The notes beneath the pieces are model-generated. The model was given only the letters and a program-made list of their open reading frames with translations. It searched no databases and was not told where the DNA came from. A program made the translations under genes and the position numbers. Below, piece after piece: positions 37,411 to 50,502 of a stretch of DNA of 64,000 nucleotides (position 1 is the stretch's first letter; each line of letters starts with the position of its first letter). Source of the DNA: Protonemura montana (Eukaryota; Arthropoda; Insecta; Plecoptera; Nemouridae); assembly GCA_947568835.1 (NCBI GenBank), contig OX387603.1, forward strand, positions 13,726,651 to 13,790,650, read 5' to 3'.

Positions 37411-38989
37411 AAGTGTGGAAATGAGTTGGGAGCAAGCATTTTTATCAGGAATTTGATTTTCGAAATTCACTTCATCGCGCACAAATATTTCTCTCCTCGT
37501 GCAAAAGAATTTCCACTATTTTGATAAACTTGGGTTTTGGATAGGGTAGGTAACTTGACTTTAATTAGACTTTTAATATTCCTGTAGTGGTTGTGCTTAC
37601 ATAATCTCTACTCTATAATATTGCGTGGCAGTCGCGTTTTGAGGGTTGCTTTTCAATTACGACTCGACGTCGTGAAAAGCATATTCTTAATCATCTTTAG
37701 GCAGACGTTTGGAACGTGCGAGTGTGAACGGGAAATCATCGCTATTGATTTTATCGATACGCCCGTCGTGCACTGCGATCATTCCAGACATGTGCGGTAT
37801 CGCATTGGGAAAGGTATGGCGCTTTCGGCGTCAGTCCTTATTTTCGCTAGAGGTGATCTCAAGCAGAAATGTCTTCCACTCTCCTTGCTCCAAGGAATTT
37901 CCCATTTTCTTGCGTGTGACTTTTAACTCGATGACGTGCACGCGCCAATAGCGGTTGGTGGCTCTGCAAGTTTTACCAGAGTTTGGTTCTGGAATTTCGA
38001 GTCGTTCCACACGGGACCTCAATCAATACGTGTACAACTTCTTAGCGACTCATCTCTCGAGTCAAGGCTAAAGAGAACTCGCGACAATTACGTGCACTTA
38101 CCATCGGTTTCTGTTCTAGTTTGTCGAAACTTCGGAGATTAATGTTTGCATGCTCTTCATCACTTCAATCTTTGTTACAATCGTTCATTTACATTACAAA
38201 ACGTTGGAGCTCATGTTGTAGTTTGTAAAAACATTGAAGAAATAACTGCGTCTGAACATTACCGGCGGAGGAAATATTATCATTACTTTTTTGTGAGAAA
38301 CGAAAACACAAGTTTGTTGCAGATGTTTTTGCTGGTCGCTATTATTCAAGCGCAATTAGTTTCAATACCGGTTTGCGTATAGTATTGTACGAGTTTCGAT
38401 TAATTACGCTCTTATTACAACTCGTAATTACACTGTTTAATGACGCTCATGTCACAAGGATTTTTTTTTTTTTGTAATACACTTTAGGTCGTTATCCGCT
38501 GGAGAGACAATTGCAAATGACACAACACTCTGTTCGATTTCCACATGGAATCTGCTAGAAACGTAGTCCCGACGTTTGCTTTCTACCATCTCTGCTCCTA
38601 GCTATTGTTTTTCCCTTCTAGAACAAACAACCGATTCAAGCACATTATTGTCTTCAATTATTTATCGGTGAAAAGATTTTGTTTACTTGACATCTCCCGT
38701 TGACGTGAAACCTTTCCCAGATAACTTCCCATCCTCCAGCTCATGGTTAAATCCAGTCCAAGAAAATGGTTAGGAAGACGTTGTCAATCCTCATTCCCTC
38801 TCCAATTGATACGACCAAGTTCTTTAAAAACTTTCCCGTAATCCTTTTCAACCCCCACATTCGCCTATCGAGGATTACCTAAAAAAAAACGTCAAACTTT
38901 TTCCCTTAGTCCCACAATATAGTGGTCTTTTAACACGGCGCAGCGCTATCTGCAAATTTTTTTATCTCGCCGTTTGCCCATATATAGGT

Positions 38990-39292
38990 ATGTCTGTCAA
39001 AAAGTTGTCAAGAAGTTCTTTTCGGTCTCGCTTCTACTCAAGCGCCCGCAGCTCAGGTGCCCGAAGAGTTATTGTTATGAGCCGGTGTCAGCTCAGTGGG
39101 CCTGGACCTCCTCCCCAGGGAAGTGTTACATTGAAGATACGCGCGCTGTTCAGCAACAAACATTTTCCGACACGCCGCGAGATGGGCTACTCCCGAAATG
39201 CGCCTGGCACTTCAAATGCCGCCTCACGTGCTCGCTCTTCCGCCTGGTTTATGGCAAACATTAACGACGCCGACGACAGCGCCGATATTTAG
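38990..39292 (+). other. 100-codon open frame of unknown status
   Basis: An ATG-initiated frame, relatively rich in R and S (MSVKKLSRSSFRSRF start, NDADDSADI end), lies in a locally GC-richer part of the intron. I recognise no family, and there is no supporting promoter, splice or neighbour evidence. It overlaps another long frame. It is most likely a chance frame and is listed only because the local composition is unusual. Confidence 0.12.
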
Positions 39293-42200
39293 CCGTTAGC
39301 TACTGGAAACCAACGATTCCCTGACTACCGGCAGGCCAGACACAATCGCCAGTCTAGGGTACGTGGTTCCGACAAAATTTCCTGGTCTAGATCCTCGTAA
39401 TTAGCCTTCATTCATTACCTTGAAAGTACATCTCTGATACGGTGCTGGTTTTTCTACCAGGTTTTTTTCCAAACATCAAACATCCGGGGCTATCTTAATG
39501 GGTCCAACACATTTCGCATCTCCCTCAGCGAATCATGAATGCATATAATTTATTTTCAAAAGCTCATGCATAATGGTATGTTTTTTTTTTCTTCAAGTAG
39601 AAATTCGTTTGAGGGAATTCGGTCCATTCCGTCCACGTGTTATTCGGCAACGTCGCCTTCTATCGATCTCTGGTTGGTGGAGAGACCAGGTTCTGGAAGG
39701 GGTTGCTATGGGATAGGGCACACGGGTGTGCGTGGTGCGTTGGGAATACGGATATTTTCGGGAATGCTGAGGAGGGTTTTGGGGAATCTTGTCTGTTTCT
39801 TCGGTGTGACGACAACGCGCTTGCCGCTAAATAAGTCTCATGTTTTATACCGTGGCCGAGACGAGATAAAGAAATGAATTAGTAATTATAGAGAGTTGAA
39901 CCTGGCGTTCGGCACGCCACGCTGACTGAACGATCGCGTGCTTCGCGGTGGAGGCGCCGGGCCGGACGCCACGCGAAGCGCCATGTTCCCTATGTCTGCG
40001 AAATAGCATCGATTTACACACTTACGGGGCCCTGTAATCTGCGTTGGAACACATACATCACTTGCCGTGGCTGTAGGTTTGATTTTAGTGAAGTCTAGTT
40101 TACGTAGGTACTAAGCGCAGAAAGTCGATATTTTTGGTTGAATCCAGCTTTAGACATCAAGCTTCGGTTGATGTTCTGTAATCTAGATTTTGACTTAATT
40201 TGCGGTCGCTTCATAGCTAATGGACTTGAGTCAGTCCGAACGAGAATCGAACGACTCGGGTTGTCTCATTCAAAAACGTCGCCCCATTTGCTACGAAGGT
40301 GCCATCAGGTTGATATTGATGGCGACTTCATTGTTTCTCGAACGATTTTCAGTTAAGGACGAGGGCCTGTCGAAAAAGATTTCAGTCGTTGATAAAGCTC
40401 CAATGAGCAATCACTTGAAATAAATGGCAGACGTTTGGAAGGGTTTCTTGAGAAATTGGAACGTGAAATTTTCGCTTTAAGTGTCTTGTTCGTTGCTATC
40501 TTCCCTTAGCCTTTCAGCATTACCATACATAGTAACTCTTTACTTTTGATCCTACCTTCCCGGAAAGTTTTGCATAACAATAGGCTTAACATTTTCTTTT
40601 TATATCGAACAGTTTTATTAGATTCCCGCACAAAAGATTCTGTTGGTCGCAATACAAACATCATTTTTGTCAAGCATATGTGTACGCTTGCTCCTTCACT
40701 ACACCAGCTTCCACGTGTTAGGAGAAAAATCAGATTTTTAAATCTGTTTTGTATTATTTAAGCAACGAAGATCCCAGTTCTCACAAATCGATAAGAAGAA
40801 CACTTAACATTTTGAAATGTGCGGCCGCCTCAGATCGAATCGAACAAGAGGGTCGGTGATTTGAGCCACCAAAATTCCCCAGAGAATTCACTTATGTGTT
40901 GTGTTCACTTGGTTCACGTGCAAATAGCCAGTGAAATTATAATGAAGTGTGCTATAACATCGAAACACATCGCTCATCGTTATTACCCGTAGCGAGAGCG
41001 GTCGGATTTCCCTGCGATACGACAACGATTGAAGACCATATCATCGTCACAGATTTTGACCTTCTGCCGTAGCCATCACCTCTCTTGATCCCGGATGCTG
41101 AATCAGAAAGTCCCAAAAAGAGAGTAGTTTCGAAAAAATATTGATAGCTTTGAACACTCTAAAGGCTGATATAAAATGCGCCGTTGTGTATTGGCTAGGA
41201 ATAGAAAACGAATGTGCATGTAAAATCAAGTTTGTCTGATTTTTTTTTAAACTGGACCTCACTTGAAAAAGACTAATTTGACCCTTCTCTGAAACAGCTT
41301 GTGTTCAGATAATAAGAACTGACTGGGAGATGCAAACCCTAAATCAGTTTCGCATACCTCCTTACCACTTAGCTTAGGCTATGTATACTTACTTAACATC
41401 GTAAACGTATTATTGCAGTCAAACGTGCGCACCTGAAGTTCTGGAAAAGTTTTAATTACCCAACATTCATCGGAATTTAGTGCGGCAGGACATAATAAAG
41501 CTGCTACGGTTCCTCGTCTCTCCGTGGTCGGCACATATTTGCATTGCATCATAACCGAGCGGCGTTCAACGGCAAGGGTTGAATCGCGTCGACCGCGTGG
41601 CCTGGCAGATTTCCAGTACTCTTCATATCGCCCGAAATTACGACATGCACCCAGAGTGCAATAACATGGCTTTTTTAAGAGAACCCGGGTACATTTTTGT
41701 GGGAATTGAAAATTATTGGAATGCGTTTCACGTGTTTTCTTTCCCTCTAATGTTCTCTTGACTTCCTCTCAAGACGCGACAAATCCAGCTACTTTTCAAA
41801 CGTTAGCATTGTTTGCAAATTTGACACTTTCTTACGTTCATTTTTTGAAAAGACGATTCGAAAACATGTGATTTCGCCAATCAAGTTCGCACCGCTTTGA
41901 AACTTTTTGTGGCCATTCCTGCACTGATTGCTATCTGCAGTGCGATCTCGTAGTCTGGTATCGCACTCGAGCACGATGTCTGCTTTTATTATGATGTTTT
42001 ACGAGTTTCTCACGTAATACTTTATTGTCCATTAGCGTAATTGAGTTGGCATCGCGGTTGACTCTCACGTGGTGCTAATTACTTGCTAGAAGTGCAGCTC
42101 TCTGGCCGTGTTTAATAATGAAGCTGGTAGATGGGCGCTGCTTCTTGCACAAATTGCGAATGTAGTTATCTTGGTGTGCAGTATAAGGTGTAGAGTTCAG

Positions 42201-43559
42201 ACAGGTGAGCTCAGCGCGAACTGCACACTGCAATAAAGGAAGTTATTGTAAGGTATGGCACCTCCATCACGCTGGATTGCTGCAGTGTGAAGTATACCTA
42301 CTCACCGCGCATTGTTGCAATTCAAGTTCAGCCTTTAAATATTTTTTTACGAAACCACAGTTTAAATTTACATAAAACGAACGTTTTAATTAAAGCCAAA
42401 ATTTGATTTCTGAAATGGAATTTTTCGGTATTGTGTTTACTTGATCAACAGCCTTTGAAACGTGAATTCATCATTTCTAAAAAAAAAAAAAAAAAAAAAC
42501 GTTTCAGGCGTTTGTGGGGCGAAAAAAAGCAATCGGTAAATTTCAACGTTTTCCGCATCATGGACACGAGAGTCAACACTCGTGCACCTGAATTCATGGC
42601 GCACATTTTCACGTTTCGTTTGTTTTCCGCTCCGGTTTGTCCTCGGTATCACCCTTGATATCGCCCGATCGGGACAGAACGGCGAACGGCACTTAAAGAG
42701 CCAGCGGAACGTCGATCAGACACGCAACATTTGCTGGTGGATCGAGATGGTAAAAGTAATGTGCGCGGGTACCGATTGTTTGAACTATAAAACATTATCT
42801 CAATTCGAAACAGCGTTAGATTCTCCGGCCATGGCCCTGTGAGGATGGGTTAGTTTTAGCTTTGGCTATATGAGAAGACTTCCCGTTATTGTATTTCACT
42901 CTTTTAGCCACTTTCACCAACTTGATTTCGTCAATTTTGATCGGTTTTACCTAGAAACCAAAATGGTAGTAATAGGATGGTAATCTTAATATCTAAAACT
43001 AGTTTTATTTCATGTTTGGTTACTTTTTCATAAGGCGCGCCAATTTTAAGGCCCTTTGAGAATTTTATTGAAAATGGGTTTAGATGGTTTAGAATTTGGT
43101 GGTTATAATAAAACAAAGACTTTATTTTTCTCAACTATTTTGTCCCGCTGCAAGTTGTGCATTCCTCGAGTCTCTCTGCTGTCGCTGGTGTGGCGTAGAA
43201 AAGTTGTTTTTTTAGGTTGGTATTTTCCGTAATTTTGTGAAAGCATCTCCGTTAGACAAAGTCAGAGATTCCTCTGGTGTGCTGTTAATTCAAATTGCGA
43301 ACTGCCAAACAGAAACAAAAGTGCTAGGTGTTCAATTAATGTGATTGTTTGTGGGCCAACTTCAAAAGACTTCACCTTCATAGTAGGTATTTATTTAAAA
43401 TATTTTGAGTTCCACACATTCTCTGCAACACCACCACGACACACACTGGTAAAAACAACAAAAAAAAGAGTGCATAATAAGCCGGGTATGACCAAAAATC
43501 TGTACGTGACAGAACTGGCAGCGCTAATCCTCCTGGTGTAATCCTCGAGGCTCTGTGAC

Positions 43560-43740
43560 GTGAATCACGACGCCGACCTCCCCGCAGCCATCAACGGTGG
43601 GCTGCGAAGGGCTCGCCTTGACCACCCCCCTACCCTAAATCCTTTGAATTAATTCACTCCAGGACGGCTCCAGCTATCAGCTGTCGACAGCGGGGGTCGT
43701 GGGTTCGGACCCTCGCCGACACATCAAACGTTGGATATAA
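43560..43740 (+). repeat. possible tRNA-derived (SINE-like) relic
   Basis: GGTTCGGACC at 43702-43711 resembles a Pol III B box. It sits in GGGGGTCGTGGGTTCGGACC, followed by CTCGCCGACAC, as in tRNA-related SINE heads. No cloverleaf, A box or anticodon arm can be drawn, so this is not a functional tRNA. Confidence 0.25.
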
Positions 43741-44959
43741 AGTGACAGACGCCTCGCACGCCGATTGGCTACCATTCTACTTTGATCACGCTTTTTATAC
43801 AATTTCTACATTTATAATTCACCACTAATTTTCCTTTTTTTTTGGCAGTAAATTTAAATACGTGCGAATCGTGAACGGAAATTCAACCGCCGCTTCAGTT
43901 TAATGACAGACAGAAGTTTTTATTTCATACAAAAAGTATTTTTCATTTTATTAATTCTTTTATTAAGTTGTCAACCTGGCAAACCGAATTAGTGCTTATG
44001 TGACAATGTAGTCCACTTGGCATGCACTTTTAAGTCATGTGAATCAATCACCCACAAATCAAACTCGGCGCTCAAGCGAGAGACAATAGAAATCAAACTC
44101 GCAATCAAGAACAGACCCTCTAGCCTTTAATCAGACGTGATTTAATCGATATTACGCCTACGTCAGTGACGTCAAATGTCCTTACAGCGATCAATCACTT
44201 TTCCGGCTCTCTCTCTGTGTGGAAACTTAGAGGCTGAGAGGAGGAACGGAGGGGAGTTCCGATACATTTTCCTCCGACTTGCTTTTATATTGTGTCTCCG
44301 CTGGGGTTTGAGTGTATCTTCGAAGAGCTCTTGTTTGCGAATTCATCTGCTTTTCTGACATCTAGGTGTGCATTGATTTTGCTCTGTTACATCTGAGAGT
44401 ACTTATTCCTGCACATTACTTGTGTCATTTATGTGTGAATCTTGTTATAAGACATGGAATCGTTCTTTGTATAAATAAGCTTCTGCTGTGTTTTCACTTT
44501 TTTGTTTTTACCGTGCGATTCTAGTCCAAAATTTTGAACCAAAATTACCCTCATTTATCGTGAAACCCTGCAATAACTCTGCGAGTAATTTAAAAATAAG
44601 TACCCCACTAAAAAGTCTGGAGAACTTGGCTGCAGCAGTATTTCCTTCCTTGCAGTATTTTAAGGCAAATTGAAACACAAAGTAAGTTACAACATAATAA
44701 CGATAAGTCACTGAGCAAAGCGGTACGAAGTAGTTATATAACGCCTCTGTGTCTTCCTAGTTTCAAGCGAATGGGCCACCGCCGTAGACATCGTCTTTTG
44801 GAAAGATAATTGCATTTCCGGATTATTGATTGTGTCCCTTGGTTGGTGGATCCTCGAAATAATTCCCGGCTTCTCATACTGTACCGAACTAAGTTTATTG
44901 CGATACAACGTATCGAACGAATTGGCTTGTTGGAAACACCGGCTGAAGTGAGATACCTG

Positions 44960-45290
44960 GGTCAGGCATTAGATAGCCAGGTATGGCCTTATGACCAGTT
45001 TTCTTTTGAAGAGAGGTTGACGCAACTTCATTCGCCTTGCTTATCCACCTCTCGGCAGCAAGGGGCTGTGGATGAAAAGTTTGGTTTGAGTTGTACCGTC
45101 CTTCGGAAGGGACGTTAAGGCTGCCTTTGGTACCCTTCGACAGGAGTAGGCTACATTTCGGGTCCCGGTTAGGTTCATCATCATCCTCATTATCATTATC
45201 ATCCACTCGTTTAGCGACGCCATTATACCAGTGTCGCAGGGCCTGTTGTCAAAACAGTGCGTCGTTAAACCCCACTAATCAATCAGGAAA
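44960..45290 (+). repeat. probable interspersed repeat with (TCA/TTA)n inner tract
   Basis: Contains ACCGTCCTTCGGAAGGGACG (a short stem), then GGTACCCTTCGACAGGAGTA, then an ATCATCATCCTCATTATCAT tract at about 45177-45205, and the end CGTCGTTAAACCCCACTAAT followed by CAATCA. The layout (conserved GC-rich body, simple repeat, AT-rich end) is that of a SINE or LINE 3' tail. The family assignment is from memory and not verified. Confidence 0.4.
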
Positions 45291-47540
45291 TCGATACAAT
45301 GTAATTGAATGATACTACAATGTGAAACTTGTTTACCTTTATAACGTTACGTAGAAGCGTAGCTTATTTCTACTTTTATATGCAAAGATATGTTCAATGA
45401 TTGTGCACTGATTTAAGATGTATATGAATTCAATTCATCTTTGTAATGCATTTGCGAATACAGATAAAGGGATTGTGTACCCAGAGAAATGGAGCGAACA
45501 AATGCCCATCTATTTTCATATCCAGTTTTGAATGACGTGCAAAATCTAAATACGTTCTACATTCGAAATATTTTATTTCCTCTTTGGAAATCCTTATAAA
45601 TCTTGAAATGCAGTCATCCATTCTCGATAGAGATTTTTTTTTCTCGCATATTGTTCAGTTGCGGTTTATCGTCGATAGGAAGAGATCTCTACGGAGCAGA
45701 AAAGGCTTCACCTACCCTTCCCATCCGATGCGACCGGTCAATCTAGCAGACCTATTGACCAATAAGAGTTCGTTTCTAGGCAACTCCCATTTTCTACAAG
45801 TTTCAAGTGGCTTTTAGGCGGAAAGAAATCGGTTCTGGGTGTGTAAGATGAAGACGTATAAACTCGTTCTCTGGTCCCTGCAGGACGTTCATGTTCTATT
45901 CAAGTCGGGCACGATAATTTGCACAAAAGAATCCTTGCGTACGAGTTTCTTGAGATGAGACCATAGTTATTTACTTTTGCCGTACCACCATAGCGCGAAT
46001 GTAAAACTGTATTCGCGAAAAATGGTCGCCTAATGACTACTTCAACGGCAAAAACGGAGATGGAGTCACCGTCGTTTTGAGTTTTTAGAAATTTAATTTT
46101 GTTATTTCTTGCAGATTACTTGTATTTGAGAATGGTATTAATGTATATGTATTAATGATAACCTCAACGGTTATGTTAACGGTACATGTATCGATATTTT
46201 GAGTTTGAATCATTGAATTGTAGAGGTTTGTTCAAATGGACGACCGCAAGCGCCATCAGATGGCACGTACCGTCACCACTTGTAACCGGCTCGTTTGCTC
46301 AGCAGAAAGTTGTACGCTACCGTTGGCCTTCTGACTTTTTCTTGACGAATTGAATGTGAAACTTCGATTATTCGCGTTAGACGTCACACAATTACTGGCC
46401 ACTTTTCCGAGAGGGCAAATATTTGTCACCGCCGAAAGCACTGCAGTGATCCCATAATTCGACGCGAACAGTAAATTGGCTTTGCAACTTCCAGCTACTA
46501 ATACAACGTACATATCTAATTACAAACGAAACATCAACGTTTTCACAGGTTATGCAATGTACTCTAGTTCAGTTGCAACATGGGATTACGGCACCAGTTT
46601 CGAGTTCGCTGGCTGCTGGCTTCTGTTGTACTATCCACAGTCGCCTCAAGGGAACCTCAGTACAAACAACCAGAGAATAATTAATCAGATCACTTCTCGA
46701 TATACGTGTATATATGCTTTAAAATACAGCCCTCCCTTCTCCTGTGCTTTACCCTAGGTTATTATAGAGGTATACGAAATTAGTTGTGAGGTGTATGAAA
46801 TTGTAGATCCTGGGGCACTTTCCTTGGGTATTTACACTCCTTGAGAGAACCATAGCCTATGCGCGATCACTAAAGAAACAGAATTAATTAGTAGCTGGTC
46901 TGTCGGTTCCTATATACTTTGGAAACGGGCCGAGAGAGCGTGAGTGAGAGTGAGAGAGAGATATAGAGATAGATATACAGCCTACTCTATTTTCGCCAAG
47001 ATTTCACGCGCGACGCCCTGTCTGGCCGCGCGGCGCCTCTTACGTCACACCGTCGTGATAGACGTCGCGACGCCCGCACCGAGTAAATATTACTCGCAAG
47101 TAAACACGCTGGGTGGAAACGTTGCACCCTCGCCTTGACGCTAGCACTTTCGTAAAATGGCAGGTGAAACACCCCTCTGTCACCACCCCCACCCCGCGCA
47201 ACAAGTTAATGCAGTTTTCTGACCGCTCAAATGTCCAATCAAAAATGACGATCGGTTTCGATAAAAGCATCGCACGTTATAAGGGTTCAATTTGTTGACA
47301 CGAAAATCAGTTTTCGATTTATCGACGTGTAAACGATTTATTTTCCTATTCTCTCGTTTTGTATTCATCTCGTTTCAATTTTCTTGCTAACAACATTTCC
47401 TTTTATTTTCGTCTGGATGTTCGACGTTCGCGTAGTTTTTCTTAATACTTACTCGCATTACAGCTACAACGACGAATGGGAATAGCAGATGAAGAAAAAC
47501 ACGGTGCACTTCTTTTTTTGTTTTTGTTTGTTTGAAGTTG

Positions 47541-47546
47541 TTTATT
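47541..47546 (-). promoter_or_regulatory. polyadenylation signal of the LINE
   Basis: The minus strand reads AATAAA about 65 nt after the ORF2 stop codon, followed within 30 nt by the A-rich tail. This is the expected position for 3' end formation of the retrotransposon RNA. Confidence 0.75.
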
Positions 47547-47610
47547 TAGCAAAAAAATGCTATTTACAGTACATTTTACATTTTTGTAATTTCTTAGCTT
47601 AAAGTTTTAC

Positions 47611-50502
47611 TTAGATACTAACAAAACTTTCTAATTTTTTACTAAACTTAACAAAATCTTCCTCGCCTTTGATGTTTGCAGGAAGTGCATAATATTTTCT
47701 TACTCCTCTATAAAATATACTATTATTAGACTTGCCTTCTACATACGAATTTCTTTCTGATCTAGTATTATGTTCATGATCTTTAATATTTAGTCTATTT
47801 TCTAAGTACATAGGCATTTGACCATGTAGGATCTTAAATATAAAAGTACATACATCTATTTCAAAATTTTCTTTAACATTTTTCCATTGAAGTTTATTTA
47901 GCATTTCTCTTTGGTCAGAGAGCCAACTTTCTTTTAATATTATTCTAGCTGCCCTGTTTTGGAGTTTTTGTAGTTTCTTACATTCATTTTCGTTTGCTAT
48001 TGCTAGTATTGTGCTACAGTATTTAAAATGTGGTTTAATGATGGTATTGAAGATGATTGATTTTGTCCACATTGAAAGTTGTCTGCTTACTCTGTACAAG
48101 TATCCTAATTTTTTATCGATTTTATTTGTTACTGATTTTATATGGTCCTTGAAATTTAATTTATTATCTATAATCACTCCTAGGTACTTGATTTCACTAA
48201 CAGTTTCAATATCAGTCCCCTTTATGACTATTTTATTTTTCTGGTGACTTTCTTGTGATACACCTTTGTTTACATACATTATTTTGGACTTGGTTTCGTT
48301 TAGTTTAAGTTTATTTACATTTAGCCATTTGGACATTATATTTACATCATAATTTAGTTTGTCTGCGACATCGTCAATATTTCGCCCACTCGTCCATATT
48401 ACCATGTCGTCGGCATACATATTTAGCTGACTATATGATAAACACTTATACGCGTCATTAATATAGAGTATAAAGAGAAGGGGGCCCAAAATAGATCCTT
48501 GAGGTACTCCTTGGGTGCATTCTATGAGGTCCGATTGTTCTTTTCCGTACTTCACTCTTTGAAATCTATTTGTGAGGTAGTCATTTATCCATGCAAGAGC
48601 TTTTTCAGTGATGCCATACATAGTTTGTAGTTTGAGAAGTAGTCTTTCTCTGTTTATTGTCTCGAAAGCTCTTTTTAGGTCAAGAAAAACGGCTATTATT
48701 TTAGTTCCTTTTTCTTTCTCACTGTAGAAATTTGATATTAAATTTTGAATCGCAGTTTCACATGAGAAACCATTTCTAAAGCCCGATTGATTTTCGTATA
48801 GTAAATTATTTGTTTCTAGATAGCTTGTAAGTTGTTGATATACTAATTTTTCTATGATTTTGTCCATCACTGAAAGCATATTTATTGGTCTATATTCATT
48901 TATTTTTATTGAACCCCGAACTTTAGGTACTGGTATTATTTGAGATATTTTAAGTTTTGAGGGAAAAATTCCACTCTGAAGCGAGGCATTTATTAGGTCT
49001 AATAGGTAGTATTTTATAACAGGGTACGAGTCTTTGAACAGTTTCACAGATATACCATCCATATCACCCTTTTTATTTCTTAGTTCCCTAATTACTTTAT
49101 CCATTTCTCCAATCGAGATCTTGTTGAACTCTATAAATTTGCAGTCTTTTTCTCTTTCATATTTCTGAATGTTGTCCAGGTTGAGTTTTCCTATGTTGTT
49201 TTCTACGTTATTATTTTCTACTTCGATCTCAATAGTTTTTAGGATATCATTTATGCTATCAATAAAATATTTGTTAAAATGATCTGCTATTTCTAGGTCA
49301 TTATTTAACATTTTTTGGTCCGAGTTTATTATTTCATTTTTATTTTTTTCAGTATTATGTGTTTGTACTATTTTTTTAAGTGTCCTCCACATTTTTTCTC
49401 CATCATATTTGACATTGTCAATCTTTTCCTCATAATAATTCTTTTCAGCCCATCTTAGAGCATTCGTCGTCATGTTTCTTTCATTTTTATATCTGATCCA
49501 ATCGTTCACCTTCCTGGACATTTTTGATCTTTTGTACCAGTAATTTCTATTTAGCACACTTTTCTTGCATTCATCATTAAACCATGGTTTACTACTTTTG
49601 TAGTTTACCTTTCGTGCCTCTTTTTTTACAAACTCTTCCTTACATTTTAAAATATTTCCCTCCATATTTTTAAACATTTCATTTATATCCTTTTCGTCTC
49701 TTATCCAAGAACATCCATACAGTTTGTTTTGATATTCTTCTTTTTCATATTTGTCCCAGTTTTCGATTGTTTTAATTTTAATTTTTTCTGTTAATTCTTT
49801 AGTTTTGTTCCTATTACACACTTTTATTTCTAGTACCTCGTGATCTGTTATGCTGATTCCATCTATTGTTTTTGCACTGATTGATTCATCATTTGAAATT
49901 ACAATGTCAATTAGAGTACTGCTGTCCTTTGTTATTCTAGTTGGGCTCATTATTAATTGTCTCAGTTCATATTTTAGTACCAATTCTTTTAGTTTCCTTG
50001 TCAACGGTGAGTTTCCAAGCCAGTCAAAATTCATGTCACCCATTATAATCACTCGTTCCCTTTTGTAGGCTTCATTTTCAAAGATACGTTTTAGCTTTTT
50101 TAGCACCTCTTTCTTCTTCCCATTTGGAGAAACATATATTACATAAATATTTATAGTTTCACCATTCATCCATACTTTGGCTCCTAGCACCCAAAGTCCT
50201 ATGTCTTTTAGGCTTTCGTTACATTTTATTTTATATTTAGTTCTTTCATCTATGTATAGGCATACTCCTCCAGTGTGCCTAGAGTGAGAATTGCAACGAA
50301 CTGTTTTAAATCCGTCTATCTCAATTTCCTTATCGTAGATTTTATCGCTTACGTGTGTTTCCGTCATTGCCGCTATATAGGGCCTGTGTTTGCTTATAAA
50401 CTCCCTAATCTCATCCATGTGTTTGATTAGGCTCTGTGCATTTAAATGTATTAATTTACTACAGTATATATTTCCATCTGTGTATCCATTCTCTTTTAAT
50501 TG
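47611..50502 (-). CDS. LINE ORF2: APE-type endonuclease and reverse transcriptase
   Basis: This protein nicks the target and copies the LINE RNA by target-primed reverse transcription. Numbering is from the first Met (at 50418), giving 935 residues. Endonuclease: ETH at 20-22 (catalytic Glu), GDMNFDW at 127-133, STLIDIV near 167 and TDHE at 191-194 (catalytic Asp-His). Reverse transcriptase: VFLDLKRAFE near 577 (motif A), QGVPQGSILGPLLF near 636 (motif B), YADD at 668-671 (motif C), then NKLKLNETKSKIMYV and IKYLGVIID. The C-terminal part with LQNRAARIIL is usual for the CR1/L2/Jockey group. The frame is open for 28 codons upstream of that Met, back to the ORF1 stop. Those codons include LIHLNAQSL, which carries the conserved N-terminal Asn of the endonuclease. 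The real protein therefore begins upstream, with no AUG available in the 28 codons. The interval is given from the codon after the ORF1 stop. Confidence 0.95.
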   Translation of the reverse strand, partial: QLKENGYTDGNIYCSKLIHLNAQSLIKHMDEIREFISKHRPYIAAMTETHVSDKIYDKEIEIDGFKTVRCNSHSRHTGGVCLYIDERTKYKIKCNESLKDIGLWVLGAKVWMNGETINIYVIYVSPNGKKKEVLKKLKRIFENEAYKRERVIIMGDMNFDWLGNSPLTRKLKELVLKYELRQLIMSPTRITKDSSTLIDIVISNDESISAKTIDGISITDHEVLEIKVCNRNKTKELTEKIKIKTIENWDKYEKEEYQNKLYGCSWIRDEKDINEMFKNMEGNILKCKEEFVKKEARKVNYKSSKPWFNDECKKSVLNRNYWYKRSKMSRKVNDWIRYKNERNMTTNALRWAEKNYYEEKIDNVKYDGEKMWRTLKKIVQTHNTEKNKNEIINSDQKMLNNDLEIADHFNKYFIDSINDILKTIEIEVENNNVENNIGKLNLDNIQKYEREKDCKFIEFNKISIGEMDKVIRELRNKKGDMDGISVKLFKDSYPVIKYYLLDLINASLQSGIFPSKLKISQIIPVPKVRGSIKINEYRPINMLSVMDKIIEKLVYQQLTSYLETNNLLYENQSGFRNGFSCETAIQNLISNFYSEKEKGTKIIAVFLDLKRAFETINRERLLLKLQTMYGITEKALAWINDYLTNRFQRVKYGKEQSDLIECTQGVPQGSILGPLLFILYINDAYKCLSYSQLNMYADDMVIWTSGRNIDDVADKLNYDVNIMSKWLNVNKLKLNETKSKIMYVNKGVSQESHQKNKIVIKGTDIETVSEIKYLGVIIDNKLNFKDHIKSVTNKIDKKLGYLYRVSRQLSMWTKSIIFNTIIKPHFKYCSTILAIANENECKKLQKLQNRAARIILKESWLSDQREMLNKLQWKNVKENFEIDVCTFIFKILHGQMPMYLENRLNIKDHEHNTRSERNSYVEGKSNNSIFYRGVRKYYALPANIKGEEDFVKFSKKLESFVSI

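Noticed and set aside
43700..43712. tRNA gene suggested by GGTTCGGACC
   Set aside because: No T-arm of 5 bp, no acceptor stem, no anticodon arm; kept only as a possible SINE relic.
48011..48247. Plus-strand frames opposite LINE ORF2 (also 49850-50068, 50656-50874 and 51002-51259)
   Set aside because: Antisense shadows of the real minus-strand retrotransposon proteins.
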